Positions 7,148 through 14,148 are shown, numbered from the stretch's first letter. The stretch: DNA of 14,800 nucleotides from Clostridia bacterium (GCA_024682015.1 JAIKZT010000209.1:1-14800), one strand, 5' to 3'. Made by a program: numbers and translations. Notes: a model not told the origin generated them from the sequence alone.

Positions 7148-8422
7148 ATGCTTACAGTCATCGTATTGATCGGAATGCTCCTCCTCATGATGCTGGGCGT
7201 TCCCATCGGAACATCCCTGGGCCTGCCCGTATCCGGCCTCATCGCCTACACCGGCGTTACGAGCCAGGAATTCATGGCGCAGATGCTCTACACGAAGATC
7301 GGCGACTTCACCATGCTGAGCCTTCCGTTCTTCCTGCTGGCGGGCGACCTCATGGACGGCGGCGGCCTGTCCAAGCGGCTCGTGAACGTCGCTAACTCCC
7401 TGATCGGCAACGTCACCGGCGCCCTGGGCGCGGTCACCGTCCTCGCCTGCATGTTCTTCGGTGCCGTATCCGGCTCCGCTCCCGCGACGGTAGCCGCCAT
7501 CGGCACCATCATGATCCCGCAGATGGTCCGCGAAGGATATTCGCCGGCCTACGCCACCGCGCTCACCTGCGTGTCCGGCGGCCTGGGCATCATCGTTCCG
7601 CCCTCGTTCCCCATGGTGCTGTACGGCGTCACGAACGACGTGTCCATCGGCAAGCTGTTCACGGCTGGCTGGGGTCCCGCGATCGTCGTCACCGGCACGC
7701 TGCTGGCCTTCAACTACGTCATCTGCAAGCGCAACGGCTTCGTCTCCACCGAACCCAAGGAAACGAGCTTCAAGCTCTTCCTGAAGGCTTTCTGGGACGC
7801 CAAGTGGGCGCTCCTGATGCCCGTCATCATCCTCGGCGGCATCTACTCCGGCATCTTCTCGCCCACGGAAGCCGGCGTCGTCTCCTGCGTGTATGGCCTC
7901 ATCGTCGGCCTGTTCCTGTACAAGGAACTGAAGTGGAAGGACATCATCCCCATGTTCAAGAAGAAGGTCGACTTCCTCGGCGGCATGATGTACGTGTTCG
8001 CTCCGGCCGGCGCGCTGGGCGCCATCATGGCCTACATGGGCTATACGACGGCCATCAAGAACTTCTTCCTGAGCATCAGCAACAACCCCTACGTGCTCGT
8101 TGCGCTCATGTACCTGATCCTGTTCTTCCTGGGCATGATCGTGCAGACGAACCCGATCATCGTCATCGTTTCGCCCATTCTGCTGAACGTGGCCACGGCC
8201 GTGGGCATCAGCCCCATCCACTTCGGCATGATGGTCATCCTGTCCCTGGCGGTCGCCTTCGTGACCCCGCCGGTAGCCTACAACCTGTTCGTAGGCGCAT
8301 CCATGACAGGCCTGAGCATCAACAAGATAACCCGATCAGCCATACCATTCCTGATAGGCCTGCTCATCTGTGAGATCGTGGTAGGCTTCATCCCCGAAAT
8401 CAGCATGTTCCTGATCAAGTAG
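7148..8422 (+). CDS. TRAP transporter large membrane subunit (DctM family)
   Basis: The 424-residue, almost entirely hydrophobic protein has about 11-12 membrane segments and is the ion-coupled permease of the TRAP system. Family landmarks include LLMMLGVPIGTSLGLP (12-27), FFLLAGDLMDGGGLSKRLVNVANSLIG (57-83), GAVSGSAPATVAAIGTIMIPQM (100-121), GGLGIIVPPSFPMVLYG (139-155), IYSGIFSPTEAGVVS and the late VAFVTPPVAYNLFVGASM segment. The ATG at 7148 has AGGAGG 8 bases upstream within the end of the small-subunit gene, with only 3 bases between the genes. Length is normal for the family. Transport is normally sodium-coupled uptake of an acid delivered by the binding protein. Specificity cannot be read from this subunit. 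Confidence 0.94.
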   Translation: MLTVIVLIGMLLLMMLGVPIGTSLGLPVSGLIAYTGVTSQEFMAQMLYTKIGDFTMLSLPFFLLAGDLMDGGGLSKRLVNVANSLIGNVTGALGAVTVLACMFFGAVSGSAPATVAAIGTIMIPQMVREGYSPAYATALTCVSGGLGIIVPPSFPMVLYGVTNDVSIGKLFTAGWGPAIVVTGTLLAFNYVICKRNGFVSTEPKETSFKLFLKAFWDAKWALLMPVIILGGIYSGIFSPTEAGVVSCVYGLIVGLFLYKELKWKDIIPMFKKKVDFLGGMMYVFAPAGALGAIMAYMGYTTAIKNFFLSISNNPYVLVALMYLILFFLGMIVQTNPIIVIVSPILLNVATAVGISPIHFGMMVILSLAVAFVTPPVAYNLFVGASMTGLSINKITRSAIPFLIGLLICEIVVGFIPEISMFLIK

Positions 8423-8439
8423 CGAGAAAGGATATTCCC

Positions 8440-9624
8440 ATGAAAATTACAAGCATTGATGTTTTTCTGGTAACGATCGGCCAGCCCTCCGTAAAGGGCA
8501 GCCCCTGGAATCCCGTCGTCGTCCGCATCAACACCGATGAGGGCATCAGCGGCTACGGTGAAGTGGGCCTCGCTTACGGCGACACGAAGGAAGCGCCCTT
8601 CGGCATGTGCCGCGACTTCGCGAAGCTGATCATCGGCTGGGATCCCATGAACAACGAAGCCATCTGGCAGCGCCTGCACAACACGTTCTGGGGACTGGGC
8701 GGCGGCCCGGTCGTCTACGGCGCCATGAGCGCCATCGACAACGCCCTGTGGGACATCAAGGGCAAGGCCTTCAATGCGCCGGTCTGGAAGCTGCTCGGCG
8801 GCAAGACGAACCCGAAGCTGAGAGCCTACGCCAGCCAGATCCAGTTCGACTGGGGCATGACGGCCAAGGCGCTGATCTATCCCGAGGAATACGGCGAAGC
8901 GGGCATCAAGGCCAAGGAAGACGGCTACGACTGCGTCAAGGTCGACCCCCTGTGCTTCAACATGGAAGGCAGATACAAGGGCTGGCCCTGCAACGGTATC
9001 CTGCAGAAGTTCCAGCTGGACATGGCGTATAAGAGAGTCGAAGCCATCCGCAAGGCCTGCGGCGACGACATGGACATCATCATCGAGGTCCACTCCCTGA
9101 CCGACGCCAACTCCGCGGTCCAGCTCGGCAACGCCCTCGAAGACCTGAACATCTACTATTACGAGGAACCCACCATGCCCATGAACGAGGGCAACATGGC
9201 CGAGATCGCCAGCCGGGTCAACATCCCCCTGGCCTCCGGTGAGCGCATCTATACGCGCTGGGGCTATCGTCCGTTCTTCGAAAACCACTCCCTGCACGTG
9301 ATCCAGCCGGATCTGGGCAACTGCGGCGGCATCACCGAAGGCAAGAAGATCTGCGACATGGCGCGCACGTACGACATCGGCGTCCAGATCCACGTCTGCG
9401 GCGGCCCGCAGTCCACGGCGGCGGCTCTGCAGCTCGAGGCGGTCATCCCCAACTTCCTGATCCACGAACATCACCAGGCGGCTCTGCTGCAGGCGAACAT
9501 CGACACGGGTATCTACGATTACCAGCCGGTCAACGGCTACTTCACGGTGCCCGATCTGCCGGGCCTGGGCCAGGAGCTCAGCCAGAAGGCGATGGATACC
9601 GCGATCAAGGTTACGGTAAAATAA
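8440..9624 (+). CDS. Enolase-superfamily enzyme (mandelate racemase/muconate lactonizing family), acid dehydratase-like
   Basis: The 394-residue protein has the two-domain enolase-superfamily layout. The N-terminal capping domain carries VRINTDEGISGYGEV (28-42) and AIDNALWDIKGKAFNAPVWKLLGGK (98-122). The barrel has metal ligands E216, E242 (YYEEP) and E268 (SGERIYTRWGY), D291 in QPDLGNCGGITE and H318 in IHVCGGP. H218, two residues after E216, resembles the D-x-H motif of galactonate/mannonate-type sugar-acid dehydratases, though here the first ligand is Glu. Such enzymes abstract the proton alpha to a carboxylate. Dehydration to a 2-keto-3-deoxy acid is the likely reaction, and would feed the HpcH/HpaI aldolase downstream (inference). 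It starts 17 bases after the TRAP permease gene, so it is part of the operon; the imported acid is its probable substrate. Confidence 0.88.
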   Translation: MKITSIDVFLVTIGQPSVKGSPWNPVVVRINTDEGISGYGEVGLAYGDTKEAPFGMCRDFAKLIIGWDPMNNEAIWQRLHNTFWGLGGGPVVYGAMSAIDNALWDIKGKAFNAPVWKLLGGKTNPKLRAYASQIQFDWGMTAKALIYPEEYGEAGIKAKEDGYDCVKVDPLCFNMEGRYKGWPCNGILQKFQLDMAYKRVEAIRKACGDDMDIIIEVHSLTDANSAVQLGNALEDLNIYYYEEPTMPMNEGNMAEIASRVNIPLASGERIYTRWGYRPFFENHSLHVIQPDLGNCGGITEGKKICDMARTYDIGVQIHVCGGPQSTAAALQLEAVIPNFLIHEHHQAALLQANIDTGIYDYQPVNGYFTVPDLPGLGQELSQKAMDTAIKVTVK

Positions 9625-9654
9625 GCGGATCCGCAGCGTATTAGTCAACGGGAG

Positions 9655-9687
9655 GGCAGGCAGCGGAAGATTCTTCGCGCACCTGCC
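9655..9687 (+). terminator. Weak hairpin/attenuator upstream of the acyl-CoA dehydrogenase gene
   Basis: GGCAGG pairs with CCTGCC, with an inner stem GAAG/CTTC, followed by TTCATCTTAT. The tail is pyrimidine-rich but not a proper T-run. It may terminate part of the transcription between the transport/dehydratase genes and the last two genes. A small CCGC-TTCG-GCGG hairpin (9701-9712) follows just before the ribosome site. Confidence 0.4.
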
Positions 9688-9728
9688 TTCATCTTATCGG
9701 CCGCTTCGGCGGGCGCATGGAGGATAAA

Positions 9729-10868
9729 ATGGATTTTCAGCTGAGCCAGCAGCACCGGTTCATCCGGCAGATGATGAAGAAGTTCACGGACAACGAAGTG
9801 AAGCCGATCGCGGCGGAAACGGACCGCACGAGCACGTATCCGGCCGAAACGATCGACAAACTGTTCGACCTGGGCGTGATGGGCATGTGCGTGCCCGAAA
9901 GCTACGGCGGAGCGGGAGCGGATCCCTTGGCGAGCGCCATCGCGATCGAGGAACTGAGCAAGCAGTGCGCCTCCACCGGCGACATCGTCGCCACGCACAA
10001 CGGCCTGTGCTGTGACCCGATCATGACCTACGGCACGGACGAGCAGAAGGCGAAATACCTGCCCATGCTCACGAAGGGCCGCAAAGTCGGCGCCTTCGCG
10101 CTGACGGAGCCCAACGCGGGATCGGATGCCTCCAAGGGCGTTACGAACGCGAAGCTCGCAGGCGATCACTGGGTGCTGAACGGCTCGAAGATCTTCATCA
10201 CGAACGGCTACGTGGCTGAAGTCTTCGTGGTCTTCGCCATGACGGACCGCACGAAGGGCACCCGCGGCATCTCCGCGTTCATCGTGGAGAAGGACTTCCC
10301 TGGCTTCTCCGTGGGCAAGCACGAAGTGAAGATGGGCCTGCACGGCTCTCCGACGGCGGAGATCGTGTTCCAGGACTGCATCGTGCCCAAGGAGAACCTG
10401 CTGGGCGAACTGGGCAAAGGCTTCAAGATCGCCATGGCGACGCTGGACGGCGGGCGCATCGGCATCGCGGCGCAGGCGCTGGGCATCGCGGAGGGAGCTC
10501 TGGAAGAAGCGATCGCCTACACGAAGGGGCGCGTGCAGTTCGGCAAGCCCATCGCGAAGTTCCAGAACACGCAGTTCACGCTGGCGGACATGGAACTGGG
10601 GTGCGAAGCGGGCCGGCTGCTGACGTATCAGGCGGCCATCGCGAAGGCGGAAGGGCGCCGGTACACGAAGGAAGCGGCCATGGCCAAGCTGTTCTGCTCC
10701 GAACATGCGATGAAGACGACGACGAAGGCGCTGCAGATGTTTGGTGGCTACGGATACACGAACGACTATCCCATGGAGCGCATGATGCGCGACGCGAAGA
10801 TCACGGAGATCTACGAAGGCACGAGCGAAGTGCAGCGCATCGTCATCTCGGGCAACATGGGACTTTAG
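9729..10868 (+). CDS. Acyl-CoA dehydrogenase (short-chain/butyryl-CoA dehydrogenase type)
   Basis: This FAD enzyme oxidises an acyl-CoA to the 2-enoyl-CoA (or works in the reverse direction in fermenters). The 379 residues carry VPESYGGAGADP (55-66), the flavin/substrate signature FALTEPNAGSD (123-133), FITNG (156-160), GRVQFGKPIAKFQNTQ (267-282) and FGGYGYTNDYPMERMMRDAKI (338-358). The catalytic base is E363 in IYEGTSEVQR (361-370). ATG 9729 is preferred because GGAGG lies 5 bases upstream; an in-frame ATG at 9717 precedes that site. No electron-transfer flavoprotein genes are near, so its electron partner is encoded elsewhere. The stop codon is part of the ribosome site for the aldolase gene. 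Nearly all arginines are CGN, in contrast to the binding-protein gene, suggesting lower expression. The substrate is unknown. Confidence 0.93.
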   Translation: MDFQLSQQHRFIRQMMKKFTDNEVKPIAAETDRTSTYPAETIDKLFDLGVMGMCVPESYGGAGADPLASAIAIEELSKQCASTGDIVATHNGLCCDPIMTYGTDEQKAKYLPMLTKGRKVGAFALTEPNAGSDASKGVTNAKLAGDHWVLNGSKIFITNGYVAEVFVVFAMTDRTKGTRGISAFIVEKDFPGFSVGKHEVKMGLHGSPTAEIVFQDCIVPKENLLGELGKGFKIAMATLDGGRIGIAAQALGIAEGALEEAIAYTKGRVQFGKPIAKFQNTQFTLADMELGCEAGRLLTYQAAIAKAEGRRYTKEAAMAKLFCSEHAMKTTTKALQMFGGYGYTNDYPMERMMRDAKITEIYEGTSEVQRIVISGNMGL

Positions 10869-10880
10869 GAGGCGGACAGG

Positions 10881-11678
10881 ATGAAGATTCGGAATGTTAT
10901 CAGAGAAAAAATAGCGGAAAAGGGCCACGTGATCGGCGCGTTCGTCGCGTCGGGATCCGCGAACAACTGCGAGATCCTGGCGATGAACGGCTTCGATTTC
11001 ATCGTGATCGACATGGAGCACGCCCAGACGTCCTGCGAAACGGCCGTGGACATGTTCCGGGCCAGCGAGCTGTACGGTATGGCGCCCCTGGTGCGGGTCT
11101 ACAGCCCGTACGACGGCGCAGCCATGAGCCGCCTGCTGGACGTAGGCGCGCACGGCATCATGGTGCCGCTGGTGAACACGCCTGAGCAGGCCAAGATGAT
11201 CGTGGACAACACGAAGTACGCTCCCGTCGGCCACCGCGGCGCGAACGGCGGCAGAGGCCCCCGCTGGGGCAACTACGAGGATTACATCCACACGGCCAAC
11301 GACGGCTGCCTGACCCTCGTGCAGTGCGAATCGCTGGAAGGCCTCTCCCACGTGGAGGAGATCGCGGCGATGCCCGGCATCGACGGCATCTTCATCGGAA
11401 CGGGCGACCTTACGCTGGAGATGGGCCTGAAGTTCACGGCGGATACCTGTTCGGATCACCAGGTGAGCTCGGACGCCATCGTGCAGGCCATCGACCGCAT
11501 TCTGAAGGCCTGCCAGGACAACGGCAAGATCTCCGGCATCGTCACGCTGTCCGCGGAAGACGCGGCGCGGCGCATCAACCAGGGGTTCCAGCTCGTCACG
11601 TGCATGAACGACCTGGGCTTCTTCGCCTCCCGCACGAAGGCGCACCTCGCCAGGGTCAACGAACTGATCGAGAAATAA
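10881..11678 (+). CDS. HpcH/HpaI-family class II aldolase
   Basis: Enzymes of this family reversibly cleave 4-hydroxy-2-oxo acids (for example 4-hydroxy-2-oxoheptanedioate or 2-keto-3-deoxy sugar acids) to pyruvate or a related oxo acid and an aldehyde, with a divalent metal. The 265-residue protein has the expected order: FVIDMEH-type motif (IVIDMEHA, 41-48; H47), R72 in LVRVYSPYD, GAHGIMVPLVNTPEQA (89-104), metal ligand E150 in QCESLEG and D176 in FIGTGDLTLEMG. The usual GPxDLS is altered to GTGDLT. TAGGAGG overlaps the stop of the acyl-CoA dehydrogenase gene 12 bases before ATG 10881, so the two are coupled. The gene is the last of the plus-strand unit and is followed by a strong terminator. 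Confidence 0.9.
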   Translation: MKIRNVIREKIAEKGHVIGAFVASGSANNCEILAMNGFDFIVIDMEHAQTSCETAVDMFRASELYGMAPLVRVYSPYDGAAMSRLLDVGAHGIMVPLVNTPEQAKMIVDNTKYAPVGHRGANGGRGPRWGNYEDYIHTANDGCLTLVQCESLEGLSHVEEIAAMPGIDGIFIGTGDLTLEMGLKFTADTCSDHQVSSDAIVQAIDRILKACQDNGKISGIVTLSAEDAARRINQGFQLVTCMNDLGFFASRTKAHLARVNELIEK

Positions 11679-11711
11679 AGATACGCATAGCATCCATCCT
11701 AAAAGAAAGAG

Positions 11712-11745
11712 AAAAACAGCAGCCCCGCAATTGGCTGCTGTTTTT
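11712..11745. terminator. Bidirectional terminator between convergent genes
   Basis: CAGCAGCC / GGCTGCTG, extended by five A:T pairs on each side, with an 8-base loop and T-runs on both strands. It closes the aldolase transcript (plus) and the epimerase-like gene transcript (minus). Confidence 0.9.
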
Positions 11746-11781
11746 CCGTGTGTGTATGTTTCTCGTATGGAGGGAAGTATG

Positions 11782-12603
11782 CTAGAAGAATCCGAGGAAG
11801 GGGCTTTCCGGGTCGTTCTCGTCGCTCGCCAGGTTCGCCGTGATGTGGTCGAACCCCCAGATGGCCCGCTCCGTCAGCGTGGCGCTGGCCTGCACGCGGA
11901 TGGGCTGCGCGTCGAATGAGATCATCGAGACGAGCCCCGCGTCCGTCCAGGCCTTCGCTTCGTGCTGCGTGCTGTAGAAGGAGATGCGCAGGGACGAAGC
12001 GGTGTCCTTGATCTCGAGCATAGGCTTGATGGCGTCGTTTCCGTCGGAGAAGACGTCCGCTTCGGCTTCGCACTTCATGGAGCGGAAAGCCATGTCCGCA
12101 TAGGCGGAATCCGCGGCGCTTCCGCCGTTGACCTTCGGACAGAAGCAGGCGATCTCGTACACGCGGCTGGCGAGGTCGAGCCGGGGCTGCAGTGCGATGT
12201 CCGCGTCGCCTTCGGGTGTGGTGAAGATGTCGAGGATGAGCCGGTTCAGGTTGACCCACGTCACGCGCAGGCCGACCTTGATGCGGGATGCGGTCTGGGC
12301 AGTGAACATGATGGACGTCTGGTCGAGATCCACGATGTCCCAGACCTTGTCTGAAAGTTCCCCGGCCAAAGGCCCGCCGAGCAGGCAACCGGAAGAGAGC
12401 GCGCGGATCGCGGCTTCTTCCTGTTCGCAGGCCGGCGCGACGTTTTCCATGCCGTCGCCGGGCGTGTGGACGTGCACGCCGAAGAGGCGCGCGCCGTAGT
12501 TGGTAAGATCGATATAGTCTCCGGTATTATTCGTAAGGCGGATCGAGTAAACGGATCCTTCCGCGGAGTCGAAAAGATGAGTCTTGCGAATGGATTCGGT
12601 CAT
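11782..12603 (-). CDS. Aldose-1-epimerase/galactose-mutarotase-fold protein, degenerate
   Basis: The 273-residue protein begins with the mutarotase-like strand pattern IRLTNNTGDYIDLTNYGARLFGVHVH (about 21-46), the hallmark LTNYGARL being typical of aldose 1-epimerases. GCLLGGPLAGEL follows (about 72-83) in place of the usual G-x-x-xGR segment. The later part is beta-rich but lacks the histidines and the C-terminal glutamate motif expected of active mutarotases, so it may bind a sugar or sugar acid rather than epimerise it. ATG 12603 has AAGGAG 9 bases upstream; a longer in-frame start at 12672 would include the sigma-54 promoter and is rejected. It is transcribed divergently from the cupin gene, from an almost identical sigma-54 promoter, so it belongs to the same response. 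I am confident of the fold, not of the activity. Confidence 0.68.
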   Translation of the reverse strand: MTESIRKTHLFDSAEGSVYSIRLTNNTGDYIDLTNYGARLFGVHVHTPGDGMENVAPACEQEEAAIRALSSGCLLGGPLAGELSDKVWDIVDLDQTSIMFTAQTASRIKVGLRVTWVNLNRLILDIFTTPEGDADIALQPRLDLASRVYEIACFCPKVNGGSAADSAYADMAFRSMKCEAEADVFSDGNDAIKPMLEIKDTASSLRISFYSTQHEAKAWTDAGLVSMISFDAQPIRVQASATLTERAIWGFDHITANLASDENDPESPFLGFF

Positions 12604-12654
12604 GATGCTTGTCTCCTTGTCGTTCGATAGAGCGGTATTTTCATCAGATATATT

Positions 12655-12671
12655 ATGCAAAACCCGTGCCA
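12655..12671 (-). promoter_or_regulatory. Sigma-54 promoter of the epimerase-like gene
   Basis: On the minus strand it reads TGGCACG-GGTT-TTGCAT, a full match to TGGCACR-N4-TTGCW with GG and GC 12 bases apart. The predicted start is near 12645, about 42 bases before the ATG. It is 18/19 identical to the divergent promoter at 12731-12749. Confidence 0.88.
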
Positions 12672-12684
12672 TGGCGCACGGGTT
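12661..12684. repeat. Inverted repeat overlapping the minus-strand sigma-54 promoter
   Basis: AACCCGTGC-CATGGC-GCACGGGTT has perfect 9-base arms around a palindromic 6-base centre. One arm contributes the -24 half of the promoter. It could be an operator, or the remnant of a duplicated promoter half in the opposite orientation. Confidence 0.5.
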
Positions 12685-12732
12685 CTTCGAGGGCGGCTTA
12701 AGGGGATCCTGTCACGCGGAATCCCGCATTCA

Positions 12733-12748
12733 TGGCACGGGATTTGCA
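12733..12748 (+). promoter_or_regulatory. Sigma-54 promoter of the cupin-DUF169 operon
   Basis: TGGCACG-GGAT-TTGCA, with GG (12734-12735) and GC (12746-12747) 12 bases apart. The predicted start is near 12759, giving a leader of about 48 bases. The leader contains the dyad GTTAA-CGGTT-TTAAC (12776-12790), which may be an activator site for the divergent promoter or an RNA feature. Confidence 0.88.
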
Positions 12749-12806
12749 TCTTCATATTGACAGAGAATTCGGACTGTTAACGGTTTTAACCGGAAAGGAG
12801 CTTACA

Positions 12807-13280
12807 ATGGCAAAAATCATGTACGGGAACTATAACGACCTCCCCTGGATGCCCGTCCACAGAAAGGACGTCGATGGCAAGGTCATGTGCTACCTGAAGT
12901 GCTTCGCGATGGAAGCGGCCAACATGCACATGTGCCTCGGCAAGATGTACAACGGCATGCCGCAGGGTCCCCACACCCATCCCAATGAACAGATCGCGAC
13001 CGTCGTGAAGGGCGAGTGCGATTATTGGGTCAACGGCGTACCCTACAGACTGTCTCCGGGCTGCTGGGTCAACGTTCCGCCCCACTATGTGCACTGGGCG
13101 CACGTCTATCGTTCCCAGGGTCCCTGCTATCAGATGGACATCATGTCGCCGCGCCGCTCTTCCTCCTGCGACGAGTACATCGCTTTCCTGAAGGAAGAAT
13201 ACGACATCGACTGGAACGCCGGCGGCATCGAAGTACCCGACCTGGACGCTCCCGTAGAAGACGTCGAGCGCAGACTGTAA
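12807..13280 (+). CDS. Small single-domain cupin protein
   Basis: The 157-residue protein has a clear cupin barrel. Motif 1 is GPHTHPNEQIATVVKGE (54-70), with H56, H58 and E61 or Q62 as metal ligands. Motif 2 is WVNVPPHYVHWAHV (87-100), with H96 as the last ligand. ATG 12807 has AAGGAG 6 bases upstream; an in-frame ATG at 12732 lies in the promoter and is rejected. Single-domain cupins include isomerases, epimerases, dioxygenases, lyases and sugar-acid-processing proteins, so the reaction cannot be named. Intact metal ligands indicate an active metalloprotein. It is the first gene after a sigma-54 promoter and is followed by the DUF169 gene, 80 bases on, across a large palindrome. AGA arginine codons occur here as in the TRAP receptor gene, consistent with strong expression. 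Confidence 0.86.
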   Translation: MAKIMYGNYNDLPWMPVHRKDVDGKVMCYLKCFAMEAANMHMCLGKMYNGMPQGPHTHPNEQIATVVKGECDYWVNGVPYRLSPGCWVNVPPHYVHWAHVYRSQGPCYQMDIMSPRRSSSCDEYIAFLKEEYDIDWNAGGIEVPDLDAPVEDVERRL

Positions 13281-13303
13281 TTCAGAAATAACTTTTTTCA
13301 ATG

Positions 13304-13333
13304 CATTATCGGGTCACGCGTGGCCCGATAATG
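13304..13333. repeat. Nearly perfect 30-base palindrome between cupin and DUF169 genes
   Basis: The arms CATTATCGGG and CCCGATAATG flank a palindromic CACGCGTG core, with only one mismatched pair (T/G). As RNA it forms a strong stem of about 12 base pairs (one G-U pair) closed by a short loop. No T-run follows, so it is either a processing/stability hairpin or a dyad operator for the DUF169 gene. Confidence 0.7.
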
Positions 13334-13360
13334 TTCGAAAAGATATAAAACGAGGTAAAA

Positions 13361-14122
13361 ATGAACGCGATCGATTGGAAAGAGATAACAGCGCAGCTGA
13401 CATCGCTGCTGCGCCTGGAAGCGCCTCCCGTGGCCATGAAGTGGATCCGCACGGAGGAAGAACTGGCGGCCATCCCCAAGGTGCGCATCCATGAAAAGCA
13501 CATGCCGCCCTGCACCATCGTCAGCCATGCAGCCCAGTTCAACTGGACGAGCGCCTGCAAGGCGGAGAACATACACGCGAATTACTGCCGCGGCATCAAC
13601 GGCATGTTCGCGCGCGACGAGAAGTGGTATTCGGGCGAGATGTTCAACAACGTGTGGTTCGATAACCTGGAGGCGTCCAAGGCGCACAACCGCGAGCTGG
13701 AGTGCGTGCCCGCGGAATACATCGCCGTCGTGGCTTCGCCTCTCGCTTCCGGCCGCATCGAGCCCGACGTCGTCGTGCTTCACGTGACCCCGGCCAGGGC
13801 CTTCCTGCTCCTGAGCGCGCTGCAGATGCACGACTACGAGCGCTTCGCGTTCAGTTTCTCGGGCGAATCGACCTGCTCGGACTGCTGGTGCAAGACCTTC
13901 AACACCGGTAAAGTGGGCCTCGGGCTGCCGTGCTACGCGGACAAGAAGTTCGCGGGCATGTCGGATACGGACGTGCGCATCTCCATGACGCCCGCCGATG
14001 CCGTCAAGGCGGCGGAAAACCTGCAGAAGCTGAGCAAGAACGGCCTGCGTTATCCGATCGCTTCGTACAGCCTTACGAGCGACATCCTCGCGGGGCTGCC
14101 GCCTCACTATCTGGAGTTCTAA
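13361..14122 (+). CDS. DUF169 family protein (COG2043-like), cysteine-rich
   Basis: The 253-residue protein matches the DUF169 family as I recall it. It has an N-terminal LLRLEAPPVAMKW (16-28), then CTIVSHAAQ (51-59), PLASGRIEPDVVVLHVTPARAFLLLSAL (127-154), SFSGESTCSDCWCKTFNTGKVGLGLPCYADKKFAGMSDTD (165-204) and a C-terminal amphipathic segment. Eight cysteines are present: C51, C66, C76, C115, C172, C175, C177 and C191. The cluster C172-x2-C175-x-C177 plus C191 could bind a metal or iron-sulfur cluster (inference). The family's function is not established. GAGG lies 5 bases before ATG 13361. It is in the same orientation as the cupin gene and probably in the same sigma-54 unit. A strong terminator follows it. 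Confidence 0.8.
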   Translation: MNAIDWKEITAQLTSLLRLEAPPVAMKWIRTEEELAAIPKVRIHEKHMPPCTIVSHAAQFNWTSACKAENIHANYCRGINGMFARDEKWYSGEMFNNVWFDNLEASKAHNRELECVPAEYIAVVASPLASGRIEPDVVVLHVTPARAFLLLSALQMHDYERFAFSFSGESTCSDCWCKTFNTGKVGLGLPCYADKKFAGMSDTDVRISMTPADAVKAAENLQKLSKNGLRYPIASYSLTSDILAGLPPHYLEF

Positions 14123-14148
14123 CGGCATCGGGACAGCTTCCATGCCGT

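Noticed and set aside
6602..8221. A 539-codon minus-strand open frame opposite the TRAP membrane genes
   Set aside because: It is a complementary-strand artefact of strongly hydrophobic coding sequence, composed mainly of D, E, H, G and A.
9645..11693. A 682-codon minus-strand open frame spanning the acyl-CoA dehydrogenase and aldolase genes
   Set aside because: It crosses two well-supported genes and the gap between them, is rich in Arg, His and Ala, and has no domain I can recognise.
12776..12790. GTTAA-CGGTT-TTAAC in the cupin leader as another copy of the YerC-type element
   Set aside because: It lacks the ACTTTAAC/GTTAAAGT consensus at two positions per arm and its spacing differs; kept only as a possible activator dyad.
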